Made by a program: the position numbers and the translations under genes
Shown here: in pieces, positions 42,540 to 53,539 of the stretch
Layout of the letters: the number at the start of each line of letters is the position of its first letter
Numbering within the stretch: the stretch's first letter is position 1
The notes under the pieces: generated by a model
What the model saw: the letters and a program-made list of their open reading frames with translations, nothing else
Told to the model about the DNA's origin: nothing
Database searches by the model: none
From: Tenodera sinensis
Taxonomy: Eukaryota > Arthropoda > Insecta > Mantodea > Mantidae
Reading direction: 5' to 3'
DNA: 64,000 nucleotides
NCBI GenBank assembly: GCA_030765045.1
Contig: CM060964.1
Location: 147,283,565 to 147,347,564 of the forward strand

Positions 42540-44010
42540 CCCTGAGCTCTACTTGCAGTGGGACCAAACAAATGAACAGTCAAACAAACAAGCAATTAAG
42601 ACTTTCTGTCATAGATCATTTGAACTGATCAACATTTGGTTTGATCCAAATAAGTTATCATTAAACTACGATTAAACAAACTCTACTCAATTTAATATGA
42701 AGCATAAGCACATAAATGAACTATCAGATACAACTATGCTTCAGTAAAGTATCTGATACAAAATTTCTAGGGCTCCAAATAGATGAGCTCAGCTGGAGAA
42801 TACAAATAAAAATGCTACCAAATCTTAGCTCTGCTTGCTTTGCATTAGAAAATTTAAAGAATCTGCTTAACAAACATGTTTTGAGCACAGCATCTTTTGC
42901 CTACTTTACTCCTTGCTGAAACATGGAATTATCTTCTGGTAACTCAGCACATAGCAAGCAAGTTTTATATTACAAAAAAGGCCATATGCATTATTTGTAG
43001 CTCGGGCCCCATGAGTTCTATTATCTAAAACCCAAAAAATTCTTACTCTTGCAGGTGAATACATACATTTTCTTTTTAACTATCTTGCACATACTTATAA
43101 CTTCACAACAAACCTTGCTGTGTGCATGACTACAGTAAGGACATGCAGGCAATTTGCATACACCAGCAAATAGCTTAAAACTGTTTCAAAAAGGATGCTA
43201 TTATAACAGGTGATCCAAAAGACTACGAACCAGCTGCTCAGTGTTTTGCCTATACATGTCCCCAGCGCTCGCTGCTGACTGCCGCTATAATAGAACAGCA
43301 TGGATGAAACCATACAACATTTTTAAAACTACTTTTAAAGGCTTTACTTACCAATGTTATTAAAGGAGATGCTGAAACTGGCCACCGTCGTTGTCCATAC
43401 ATTTTTGGTACCTCTTTAGGAAACTATCCATCAATCGCCATAGTTCACAATGAGAAATGCTGGTAATTTCCTGGCAGACTTTTTGTTTTAATTCCTCCTG
43501 GGTGTGTGGGTTTGTCTTGTACACTTTATGCTTTAAATTACCCCAGAGATAGACATTGCAGATCACCTGGAAATCTTTCTGCAAATCGCAGTTTCACTTG
43601 GCGGGCTGATTGAGTTAACACATACAAATCATAAATAAATACATGCCATGCAGTAGAAAACAAATGCTGAGCCACAATACACTTTGTGACTACGTACAGG
43701 ACATAATAATAAAGCACAGTGGTAATAACTCAATCACACATCACATCAGCTCAATACTGCACTTACAGAGCAGAGAAAAAACGAGTCAACCGCATGACCT
43801 TGTGTACAGGAGCTGCATTATCATGTTTCCACGTAAGCAGTGGAAAAACACTGTGCAGCAGTTCGGATGTTTTAGGGTCTCTCAGTGCAATAAAATTTAT
43901 AATAATCTTCCATGTCAACTAGAACTGTTAGGAAATCCTAGTGAACATAAAACCTTTAACAAAAACTTAAAAGTCATTCTTATATACTCACTTCCCATAT
44001 ACTGTGGATG
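42540..44010 (+). pseudogene. Non-LTR reverse transcriptase C-terminal region, interrupted
   Basis: 42590-42920 has ELINIWFDPNKLSLNYD and then KFLGLQIDELSWRIQI and LPNLSSACFALENL, the thumb region after YADD. 43090-43207 begins the tail and 43780-43990 carries another tail (IYNNLPCQLELLGNPSEHKT). A 480-bp transposon sits at 43208-43690. Several stops occur. Confidence 0.55.
43208..43690 (-). mobile_element. Deleted Tc1/mariner-type transposon, non-autonomous
   Basis: The 3' end (GTGATCCAAAAGACTACGAA) and coding tail VYLWGNLKHKVYKTNPHTQE to CMDNDGGQFQHLL match 39690-40310. The 5' region (43570-43690) matches 39540-39660. The junction near 43560 joins the HTH part directly to the part after DFYLW, so the DDE core has been deleted, the usual way MITEs arise. 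It landed in the non-LTR tail around it. Confidence 0.65.
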
Positions 44011-44521
44011 AATTCTTTAATTCAACAGGCAAACATTTACTACAGATTGCATGTGATGGTGATTTACACTACTGTAACACAAGTTGTAAAGTTTACTCTT
44101 GAAATGGTGATGGCTTACAAATTTTCAATCTTTTTTTGTTACATAATACAAGATATGAAGGAAAAAGAATTTCATTAGTGGAGGATATGTTACTAGCCAT
44201 GATGCATGTTCCACATTGTCTGGCATGTTCAATGGCCCCCCGAGCTCGCTCACAATGGTACCTAACGAATGAAAAATCAAACATGAAGGAATACTATAAG
44301 TAGCTTCTTTATCCCCCTAGTGTCAATCTTCCTCTATTATAATGATTGTGCTTAGCTGTTAGAAAAAAAATATATTGCATATTTGTATGGCTTGTATCCT
44401 TGACTCTGGCTCATTCTAGGACTGAAATAAGATACAATCAATACAACACAAAGCATAGAACAAACTACAATCTCAAGTACTTATATTACTAAGAAAAGGG
44501 TGAAATTAAAATATTACTAAC

Positions 44522-45351
44522 ATTGCGGGATGTTGTTGGTCCACCTGCTTCTACTGCTGCTGGTCGCTTAATTGAACCTTGTAGTGGTTTTATGCCATGA
44601 AGGTTTGTGGTTGTATTGTTACTTGCAGCACTTGTAGATACTGGCCTGGCTGGGCGCAACTGAACAATATTTTTCCCATCTGCTGATTTGGCAGTAACTA
44701 AGGTCTGATTTAATGGCTGAAACTGAGGCACTGAACTGATGGCAACACTGCCAGGTATTCCTGGAATTTTACTAAAGATTTGCCCACCACTAACTGTGAC
44801 ATGTGTAGTCCCTGAACTTGGGTTTGTTAAACTGGCACTTGAGGCAACTGGGGATTGAATCACTACTATTGAAGAACCAGTAGATTTAGAAGTTAATGTT
44901 GCATTGTTGCAGCTAGATATAAGTTGTTTGGATGAAGATGCCTGTATTGCATTTACTGTATCTGGTGATGGTGCAGACATTGCAATTTCATGCATGTCAA
45001 TTTCTTCTGTCGCCAACGTTGTCTCTTCCATGATTTCTGGCAAGATGGCCTCTGGTGAAGGTGGTTCATTCTTGTAGTCCTTCCTCACAACAGTAACCAC
45101 AGATTCTATTGTATCACTCTCTAGATCTTCACTGCCTACTTCCAAAACTTCCCCTAATGAGCCCTCAACAGAAGAGTTCAACCTATCTAATTCTGCCTGT
45201 ATGTTTGCTAATGTTTCCAATTCAGTCGAGGTGAACTGATCACTATTATGTGGCAATGTTAATGCACTGAGGTCTCCATCTCCCAGAGCACCAGCATCCA
45301 AGCCTAATGTTTCAACAATGGCCCTTGCACCCTCTGGTGGCTTGCCCACAC
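44522..45351 (-). CDS. lin-54: LIN54-like host gene, exon 2
   Basis: This 830-bp exon has acceptor TTTCAACAG on its right and donor AAT|GTTAGT on its left. Joined to exon 1 it reads MPAPDTGVGKPPEGARA and stays open to the donor in phase 0 (849 bases from the ATG, exactly 283 codons). The protein starts with an acidic, Leu-rich part (LSALTLPHNSDQFTSTELET, then LANIQAELDRLNSSVEG, a possible short helix) and continues with Ser/Thr/Val-rich low complexity (SSGTTHVTVSGGQIF). No enzyme motif is seen. This fits the disordered N-terminus of a LIN54/Mip120-type protein, whose function (recognising CHR promoter elements) lies in C-terminal CXC domains outside the window. Naming confidence is moderate; exon structure confidence is high. 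Confidence 0.7.
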
Positions 45352-46123
45352 CTGTTGAAAGAAAAATCATAATTATCACACAGATACTAGTTTTTTAAGG
45401 TAACAGTAATGAAATGAAAATTGATCAACTAAGTGCACTTAAATCAATTGCTCTTTTAGCTATATATTAAGGAACTATAATCCTCTACAGCTATAAACTG
45501 GCAGTCCTTTAAAGGTGTAATAAAAGACATTTTCTTCTAACCTCTTATCAGTCACACTACTAATCTTTGTGTTATCATGAAAAACATGTTTCCATGCACT
45601 CATTCTCAGAATAGAAAGAAATGCGTAACCTAGAGGAGTTTTTGGCACATAATCCTCACAGAAAAACGTCAGTATAGAACAAATTAATTGACCAAATATT
45701 GTTTTCGAATATCAACATCAAAGCGCCATATACGAAAAGCTAGATGCTGCCGAGCTCAAATGACGCGCCATTTTCTGCCAGCAAGGCAGGGAAATTTGAA
45801 ACATTATCATGAATTAAGCAAATAGCTATCCAGTTTCTCTGCAAGATGTTACAGTATAATCCCGTGAAAATAACTATAAGCTTTATTTGTATAAAGCTAA
45901 TTTGTGGCCTACTTTCTTTATTTATAAACAAGCTAACCTCCAGGGAGACCTATATTTCCGTACTATGATGAAGCAACAGAGGGCGGGGACATACTTCAGG
46001 CTTTGAAACTTTACGTAGTTTATATCAAAGCTTCCCATACTTTTAATTCAGGTAAACAATGGGTTAAACATTCCTTACACCTGCTAATTTTGGTACCATT
46101 ATGACAAGATAAGTCCTTTTTAC

Positions 46124-46142
46124 CTGTATCTGGAGCTGGCAT
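46124..46142 (-). CDS. lin-54: LIN54-like host gene, exon 1 (start codon)
   Basis: ATG at 46142-46140 begins ATGCCAGCTCCAGATACAG, then a GTAAAA donor. The split Gly codon completes perfectly with exon 2. The internal Met in the exon 2 frame (45379) lies in intron 1 before the acceptor and is not needed. The 5' UTR extends rightward for an unknown length. Confidence 0.65.
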
Positions 46143-46440
46143 CCTGCAAAGTTCAAAATCACGCGCCCACCATTACCATCCCATAATGCAATGGACCGCC
46201 GCGTATGAAAAGACCCAAAGGTCGTAAGCAAATATTTACAAAATTATGCTAAAATACTCATGATTAAACTAGACCGATTTATTTTTTATGTTAAAAACTA
46301 GTTTACTGCGTCGGCTTTAACCACTAAGCATTATTTTCCTCAAATATTAAATATTAGTTCCGGTCTACTTTTTACCTTCCGCGATATGTTTGCGCGAGTT
46401 ATTCCACACATGCTAAATCTGGCCAATCAGGCATTCACCA
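46143..46440 (-). promoter_or_regulatory. Putative promoter and 5' UTR of the LIN54-like gene
   Basis: CpG-containing sequence (CGCGCC, CCGCCGCG, CGCGAT, GCGCGAG) contrasts with the AT-rich surroundings, as expected near a housekeeping start site. No TATA box is placed. A TTTGAA hexamer, the CHR core, lies at 46152-46157, nine bases before the ATG; it may be chance. Confidence 0.35.
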
Positions 46441-46640
46441 TATGGATTTGTAAATCATATGGTAGTTGGACAGCTGTTCAACTCCAGTTTAAGTGGCACG
46501 AAGAAATGAGATAAATATTACAAATGTTAGATGTATACTATGGAAGAGACGAATTCATTGTTATTGACATTTCTTGCGCATCATTAAAAGTTGCTAACAA
46601 ATATTCAAGAGGTAGCAAATGTCCTTGTTTTGTATAATGT

Positions 46641-46727
46641 ACAGCCATGGGAAAAATGATTGGGCGCTGTAACATTTGAAAGCGCGTGTTATAGCGCTCA
46701 ATCATTTTTTCCGTGGCTATACTATTT
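46641..46727. repeat. Near-perfect 85-bp palindrome
   Basis: GTACAGCCATGGGAAAAATG on the left pairs with CATTTTTTCCGTGGCTATAC on the right, and the middle (GCGCTGTAACA / TGTTATAGCGC) also pairs. It resembles a tiny palindromic MITE or a cruciform. It lies 500 bp upstream of the gene start. Confidence 0.7.
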
Positions 46728-48239
46728 ATCACGTAATGAACAAAATTAATAGAAATGTGCATTTGTGACATCACTGTATTATTTTCCGCCAATATTTGTA
46801 TTTCAGTAAAGCGATGTCCCTAAGTAGGCCTGTGTTCTGTGTAGGTTCTTGCCCGAGGAAAGCTCAAAACAGATAGACAAAACATGTTAACTGACTGTTG
46901 GAATTAGGTGGCATAGGCAGGTGTTTTCTCCTTTCAGACATAAAAATTCAATTGAACGCTGCAAGTAGCCTCATTTATGACAAAATACAAACTTTGGTTA
47001 CACATCTGTTCGAGCATATGCAAGTTCACAAAAACTCAAGTACCACACTACTCGAACCATTTGTCATCTCTGTGCCTCTCGTGTCCAAATTTATTTTCGT
47101 TTTTGTCTCTCGTGCAGTTCCCAAGAACTGCAATAGTTCTTTTAAAAACAAATATACTTCCACTACTCTTGGAATAAAATAGGATCAGTTACAGTATATT
47201 GTTACTGATAAAATGAGAACAGGCAAATTAAATTTGCAACATTCTATTCATTTATGGTTCAAGGTCCTAAGAAGCTGTTGGGATCGTAAGAAGTTACATC
47301 CATGTATTACACAAGTGGCCGTGATACATTCAGGGATAGAAATAATGTGACATTCAGTGTGTATTAGAGAATAAAATACACAAGAACTATCATGACAGTC
47401 TTATAAGTCTAGTAACAGATGAAACTGTAAATTTACACAGAATATATTGAAAAAAAAACAAACAAATTGCACATGAAATATCATGCTCTCAGATAATTTG
47501 GTATCAAATCTGGGGAAACAGAGAAACTATATATCAAGAACCATAAGGTTCAAGAAGATGTAACCTATGTTTGATCCCATCATGAGTAACACTCTAGGAC
47601 GTGGAACACATACAATTATGAAACATGCAGTGTGACTAACAACATACCCACAGGCCCGAATGACCTAGTTGTTGACAGGCCCTTAAACACCACCACTCAC
47701 TCAATAACACAAAGAATCTCCTTTTTTTCCCTTCCATCTTGCATTATGTAAGAAAAAATGAACATTTGTAAACCACCATTGCAGCATACATTACATTAGC
47801 TCAACAATAACAAATATACATCACCTTGCAATCTGCCCTATTTATTGAATATTTACCTGCTGAACAAAATACTCCTATATAGTTTAAATAAGTGAACAAC
47901 AGGGCAGTGGAACAAAAAAGGAACACAAAAGTCACATACTATAACAGAAACTTCAACAGCTATCAGGTGACATACTGTCTAGTAACTCATTCAATAAATG
48001 CAAACTACCAAACAAATAAACATAATCATATTGGATATAAATGCAATATGAAACACTAAAAGCATGACAATTTTGGTTTCCAAGGAATTGCACTGACATA
48101 TTGCAGATTGTAATTTAGCGAAGTAGTTTATACCCTAATATTAGCAACCAATGTACTATAATATTCCATTTTAAGTGTTTTTGTCTTTGCCTTAAAAAGA
48201 ATGAATTTATTTATTTCTTTTATCTGTAATGAAATTCAT
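46728..48239. other. AT-rich intergenic DNA
   Basis: No supported gene. A plus frame (46898-47182) has no motif I recognise. Confidence 0.4.
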
Positions 48240-51200
48240 TGTTGTTGTTAGCTAATGCTTGATTTCTGACAATGAAGTCATTAATCTTCTTGCTCTCCAT
48301 TTTTCACTGATGGATGGGGTGCTAGAAGTGGCCGGGGATATTTGAAGATGGTCTCGGTCCATTTCCTATTGCAGATCACGTAGACGACAGAGTGGTGAAG
48401 AATATTTCCCAATTTTGTTTAAATGTTTTACTAGACAATCATGTCCTCTAATCAACCTGAAGGTTGCAACTGACGTTTTTCGAGGATACTCAGAAATTAC
48501 TGTTTGAATGTTAGTTCCCATCTTTTATTTTTTTATTTTTCATAGTAATATTTTGCAATAATTTTTTTGAATTCAGAGTTGACTAATCTTTTAGCTGCAT
48601 AAAATGGTAGATTAACTATAGATTTCTGCACATGGCTGGTACCCTTTTTAGCAAGAAAATCAGCATTCTCATTACCACTCAGTCCACAGTGAGCTGATAT
48701 CCATCGGAAGACTAGGTGTTTTTGAAGTGCGGTTAGATGGGTAAGGATTTTCCAACATTCTATAATAGTTTTGTTTTTTGGTGACAACTTGGAAGTAATT
48801 GCTATAATTGCTGCCCTGGAATCTGAGAGAATAACTGCCTGATGAAAATGTGAAATTCTGTACAAAAGATTTTGTAGGGCCATTCGAATTGCTTCAATTT
48901 CTCCATCAAAGTTAGTAGTTCCATAACTTAAAGATTTGTAATAGGAAAAGAGGTGACACGTGACTCCAGCTCCTGCTCCATCTCGGTTTGATATCAATGA
49001 TCCATCAGTATAAATATGGAGCCATTCGTGTTCTGGAAATCTAGTATGGATTGTCTCTAATGCCAATAATTTTAGAACACTAATTGGAGTATCACTTTTC
49101 TTAACTTCTTCTGTCAGGTGTAAATAATATGTGATGTCTAATGTTTGTGTCGGATTGACTTTAGATATGAAGTTTTCCTTTGAATTAGGAAGGTATACAT
49201 TCTTCTTGATGTCTTGACTTTTGGAAAGAAAGCTCTCCTTAGTCTTTAGTGTATGAGTAAAATTTCTCTTGTACCATGTATTGAATGGGAGTCTGATCAA
49301 CTTTTCGTGTTGAATAAGAGCCGCTTTTTCTATTTCATATTCAATGGGGTATTGGTTGGTTAGTATTTCCATAGCTGCTATTGGTATGGTTTTGATAGCA
49401 CCTGTAATTAGTCCCGGACTTTGGTTTTGAAAGATTTGAATTTTTTTTTTGTGTTTGCTGTTACAAGAACTTCGCTGCAGTAAGTAAATAATGGCTTTAT
49501 ATATACATTGTATGTTGTGTTAAGAGTTGCTCTGGAACATACCCACTTCATTCCTGTTAGACGTTTTAACAGTGAAACGCACCTCTCTGCTCTTTGTATC
49601 ACATTTTCTATTTGTTTGGTCCATGTGAGCTTGGTATCAAATGTAACTCCTAAATACTTTGCCTCCTTTGTCTCTGGTAATTGTTGACCCTCAAAATTTA
49701 GTTTTATTTTTAGTGGTTTTTTTCTTAGTGAAAAGATTTTGTAGTTTAATTTTGTTGTATTAACATCATTAAATTTTCTTTGGTCCACTTTTGTAGGTTG
49801 TTTAAGGATTGTTGCATGGTTTTTTCTAGTTCTGTACTTTTATTTTTTGGTTTTGAAGTCCACATTACTAAGTCATCAGCAAATAATGCACACTTCAGAC
49901 TTGATTCTTGTATTTGTTGTGGCAGATCATTAATAAATATATTAAAAAGTGTACTGCTGAGCACCGCACCTTGTGGTAAGCCGCGGTGTACTTGTTCATA
50001 TTTAGATATATTTCTTCCATATCTGGTAACAATAAAGCGTTGTGTTAGGAAATGACATAGCCATGAAAACATTGGACCTTGTATCCCTATTTGTTTCACT
50101 TTCTTTAGCAGTTTTGTTCTGCATATAGAATCATATGCACTTTGGAAATCAATAAAAACTGATACATTATCTTCTTTTCTATTGAAAGTGTCCTTGATTT
50201 CTTGACTGAGAAGTAAGACTTGCTCATTTGTAGAGTGGAACTCTCTGAATCCAGTTTGACATGGGGAAATTAAATTTTAGGATTCTAGAAACCAATTTAG
50301 CCTATTTGACACCATTCTTTCCATCACTTTTGCTATTATGCTAGTAAGAGCTATTGGTCTATAATTTTGTTATTTCTGATGCTGTTTTATCTTTCTTCAA
50401 GAGTGGGACAATTATTGCTTTTCGCCATTCGGCAGGTACAGTGGTGTTCCAGGATAGATTGTATAGTTTTAGTAGTTGTTGTTTTGCTGTTTTTCCAAGG
50501 TTTTTTATGAACTCTGGATGTATGTGATCTGGTCCAGGAGACTTTTTGTTTTTTAGATTATTAACTGCAATGTTCAGTTCTTGCATATTAAAATTTTGAT
50601 AAAAGATATTGTATTGAGTGTTAGGATCACATTCTCTTTGTTGTTTGAAATCTTTCTTAAATTGTTTACGTTCCTTTTTATTATCTCTTGTTACTTTATG
50701 TGAATTAGCATAATATTTATTGAATGTTTCGGCTATGACTGCATCATTTGTTAATATTTTATTGTTGTGTATGATAGGTGTGCTGTTGCTTTTTCTCCTC
50801 TCCTTGATATTTTTTATGAACTTATGGGCTTTGTTGCCATCTGTCCTTTAAGCCATTTTTTCTAAGAAACTATTAAAGTGATTCTTTTAAGCTGTATTAG
50901 TTTCTTTTTTTAGTAAGGCACATTTCTTTCGTCATATTTGTATATCTGATATGTTTTTTTGTTTGTTCAGCTGTATTTCTAGCTATATCCCTTTGCTTTT
51001 TCAGTTCTTCTAACTGGGGGTTCCAAAAGGATTTGAAATTTTTTATTCTTCCACGAGGAATATGTTTTTTTGCAGTTTCTAGGACGACTTTACAGAAATT
51101 TTTGTTCATATGATCTGGGTGGTCATGTTTGTTCTTTAAATGTATGTTCCAGTTCAGTTTTATATTTGTTCCAATCTGCTTTTTTGAAGTTCCAATACAG

Positions 51201-51399
51201 ATTTGTGTGATTTTGACTGTTATTTGTATTATCTAGTTTTATATCAGCAATTACTGCTCTGTGACCAGAACTTGGGTCTTGTATAACTTGTTTTTTAATT
51301 TTTGAAACAATATCTGTTGTTAATGACTTGAAGCTTTCCCGGCGTTGATTATTAATGATAGTTTCTCGGGCTAACAGCCAGGTCAGATTAGGGTAACTA

Positions 51400-51440
51400 C
51401 CCAAGCTTTCAGCGACTAACTCTGCCGCCATCCTCAGGGG
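51400..51440 (-). ncRNA. Hammerhead ribozyme motif, left arm of the 436-bp fold-back
   Basis: On the minus strand: CCC/GGG stem I, CTGAGGA core, unpaired U, stem II GGCGGC/GTCGCT (6 pairs, two G-U) with 7-nt loop, GAAA, AGCU palindrome, U at the cleavage position. Core intact; the cleavage base U is allowed but less usual than C. Confidence 0.7.
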
Positions 51441-51669
51441 AACTGAATCTAGGCTACTGATGTTGCGATATTTATACCTAGAGCGCGGCCGATAAGAACC
51501 GCCCACTTTTTTACCATTGTGCACTGTGCAGAGAAACATCGGCAATCACCTGATTGGTTCCGCACGTGCCTCCATCGGCCGGAGCTCGGCCAATGGTAAA
51601 AAAGTGGGCGGTTCTTATCGGCCGCGCTCTAGGTATAAATATCGCAACATCAGTATCCTAGATTCAGTT

Positions 51670-51710
51670 CCCCTGAGGATGGCGGCAGAGTTAGTCGCTG
51701 AAAGCTTGGG
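51670..51710 (+). ncRNA. Hammerhead ribozyme motif, right arm of the 436-bp fold-back
   Basis: This is the exact inverted partner of 51400-51440, with all core residues and both stems kept. Transcription through the element from either side would produce one active-sense copy. Confidence 0.7.
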
Positions 51711-52249
51711 TAGTTACCCTAATCTGACCTGGCTGTTAGCCCGAGAAACTATCATTAATATCTGTTGTACCTAACAAGAGGTCTGGGTTACTGCCTGCTC
51801 CAGAGTAATGTATGAAGGTTTTGGGATCTTCTTTATCATAAATCAGTTCAAAGGTTGTGGTATTCAAAAATTCTTCCACTATCTGTCCTGTAGAATCCAC
51901 TTTTTCATAACCCCATCTTTTGGACTGGGCATTGAAATCCCCAATTATGATTGTTTTATTTAATTGTTCAATAAGTGAGAGCTGGTTCATTCCTGGGGTC
52001 TCCATCTAGGGGATATGTGAATGGTGACCACAAGGTACCCAACCTGAGCAGAACATTACTTCCACTTACTGGTGTTTTGCTCCTCACTGTAGATTTTCTA
52101 TCTGATCTTACCTTGGTCATCTCTTCTTCCCTTCCGACCCTGATGCTATTAGGGTTCCTGAGGGCTAGGGAGTCTTTATTTTTCCAACCTCTATATTTCT
52201 CTAATTTCTCTATAAACTCTTAACCCCTAACATGCTGACCTGTCACTGC

Positions 52250-52380
52250 ATGTAATACGTCCTCTGATTGGTAATCAGAGGATATGGTCGGTGAATTTAT
52301 TTTGATAATTCTCCCAGTCAGGTCGGTGAGACCTGTAAACCAACGACAGGTGTGGTCCTCCAGACATTCTGGAGGTTGTG
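52250..52380. other. Cluster of perfect short hairpins
   Basis: Three non-overlapping hairpins are perfect: CCTCTGATT/AATCAGAGG (52261-52281), CAGGTC/GACCTG (52319-52335) and CCTCCAGA/TCTGGAGG (52357-52375). A competing pair ACCTGT/ACAGGT overlaps the second. I cannot name an RNA family; it could be a structured SINE body. Confidence 0.45.
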
Positions 52381-53530
52381 AGAGAGTGATATAACTGCCA
52401 AAACATAAAAATATAGTGCTCTCTAAAAAGTGGTTACTATTTCTGCTAAGTCTCTTCAATATTTATGAAATTCATTGTAGGCATTGGTTATTTGTGAAAT
52501 CCACACTCAAACCATATATTTTGGTTGTTGCCACTTGATTCATTGCAGTGGCATGTGGTAACAATTGAACAAGGAGAAACAATTATAAAGGGCAGTCTTT
52601 TCTAAAAGAACTTTTGAAGGAAATTAAGTATTAAACTGTTTACACTCCTTTAATGTGAAATTTTAAGTTAATGTACACAACCTATCAAAGGGTGAGTGAT
52701 AGAGCTGAAATAGCACACTAGTGCAAAATACAGGCGGTTCCATATTATCCTTCTGAAACAATGAATGAAAATTATTTGTGTGTCTGACTGTCTGTGTTAC
52801 TTGTTGGTTTACTCCCATTGTGAGCAGAGCTCAGCGACATTAAGTTGAGCACCCTTCAAATTACATCATTAGGGAACAAACCTCCATTCAGAGAATGAAA
52901 AGTTGAGGAGCTTGGCTATAGCAAGTGGGAAGGGGTCAGTCTGTCGCATGGTCACAATACAGAGGAGCCCAGGTACAGTCAACGCACATACTTTGTAGAC
53001 TACATTGTTCATAACTTACCTTCAATGTTGTTACCATTTACAGTAAAATATTTACTCCCAAATTATTGTACAAGTTCAGCAATATGTGAATATTTTGATT
53101 TTCGTACATTAGGTATTTTACTGTGTGGAACTATAATGAACATAGTTGTGAGACACTATACACTATAGGCAGTGTGCTTTGTGTTGTCACTGTACTGGGG
53201 CAATGATGTCACACTCTGCACATGTGACAGGTAACTTGCGACTGCCTTATTTCACGGTAGCTGTATAAAGGTTAGAAGCCTAATCATCATTCATTCGCTC
53301 TGGGACAATGAACATGTCATACAATTTTGCAACATGCATCATGACTAGTAGTATACTCATCATCAATAATACTTTTTTCCCTTATCTTACATTATGTAAG
53401 AAAGAAAAAAGGAAATTAAAATTTATAAGCCATTACATTTCAAGAGTTAACTTCACAACATGTATGACAATAGTATAAATCACCATCACATGCAATCTAC
53501 AGTCTTCAGTCATTGCCCTTGTCTTATTTA
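52381..53530. other. Unassigned intergenic DNA
   Basis: No supported gene or repeat boundary. Confidence 0.4.
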
Positions 53531-53539
53531 AAGCAGAGT

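Larger units (their letters stand above)
51321..51756. mobile_element. 436-bp fold-back element with two opposed hammerheads
   Basis: It is flanked by a 12-bp duplication AATATCTGTTGT (51309-51320 and 51757-51768) and interrupts the retrotransposon ORF (GTTDI). The arms 51348-51518 and 51594-51756 are near-perfect inverted copies, one copy of the same peptide reading outward on each strand (LVAESLGSYPNLTWLLARET). The spacer is about 75 bp. There is no RT. Ends and ribozyme position resemble the PLE fold-backs, so I take it as a minimal PLE derivative. Confidence 0.75.
48240..52005 (-). pseudogene. I-type non-LTR retrotransposon, copy 1, decayed
   Basis: This is the same family as 61669-64000. 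Right to left: endonuclease piece TIIIGDFNAQSKRWGYEKVD (51736-52005), DIVSKIKKQVIQD and GHRAVIADIKLD (51123-51320), the linker, then RT pieces KNKKSPGPDHIHPEFIKNLG, CRTK-region relics, RGLPQGAVLSSTLFNIFIND and CALFADDLVMWT. RNase H follows with HIYTDGSLISNRDGAGAGV, DGEIEAIRMAL, ILSDSRAAI and GNENADFLAKK. The frame breaks at least six times. The 3' end has (GTT)3 on the plus strand, so the tail is AAC-rich. A 436-bp fold-back is inserted at 51321. The true 5' end is not seen. Confidence 0.8.
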
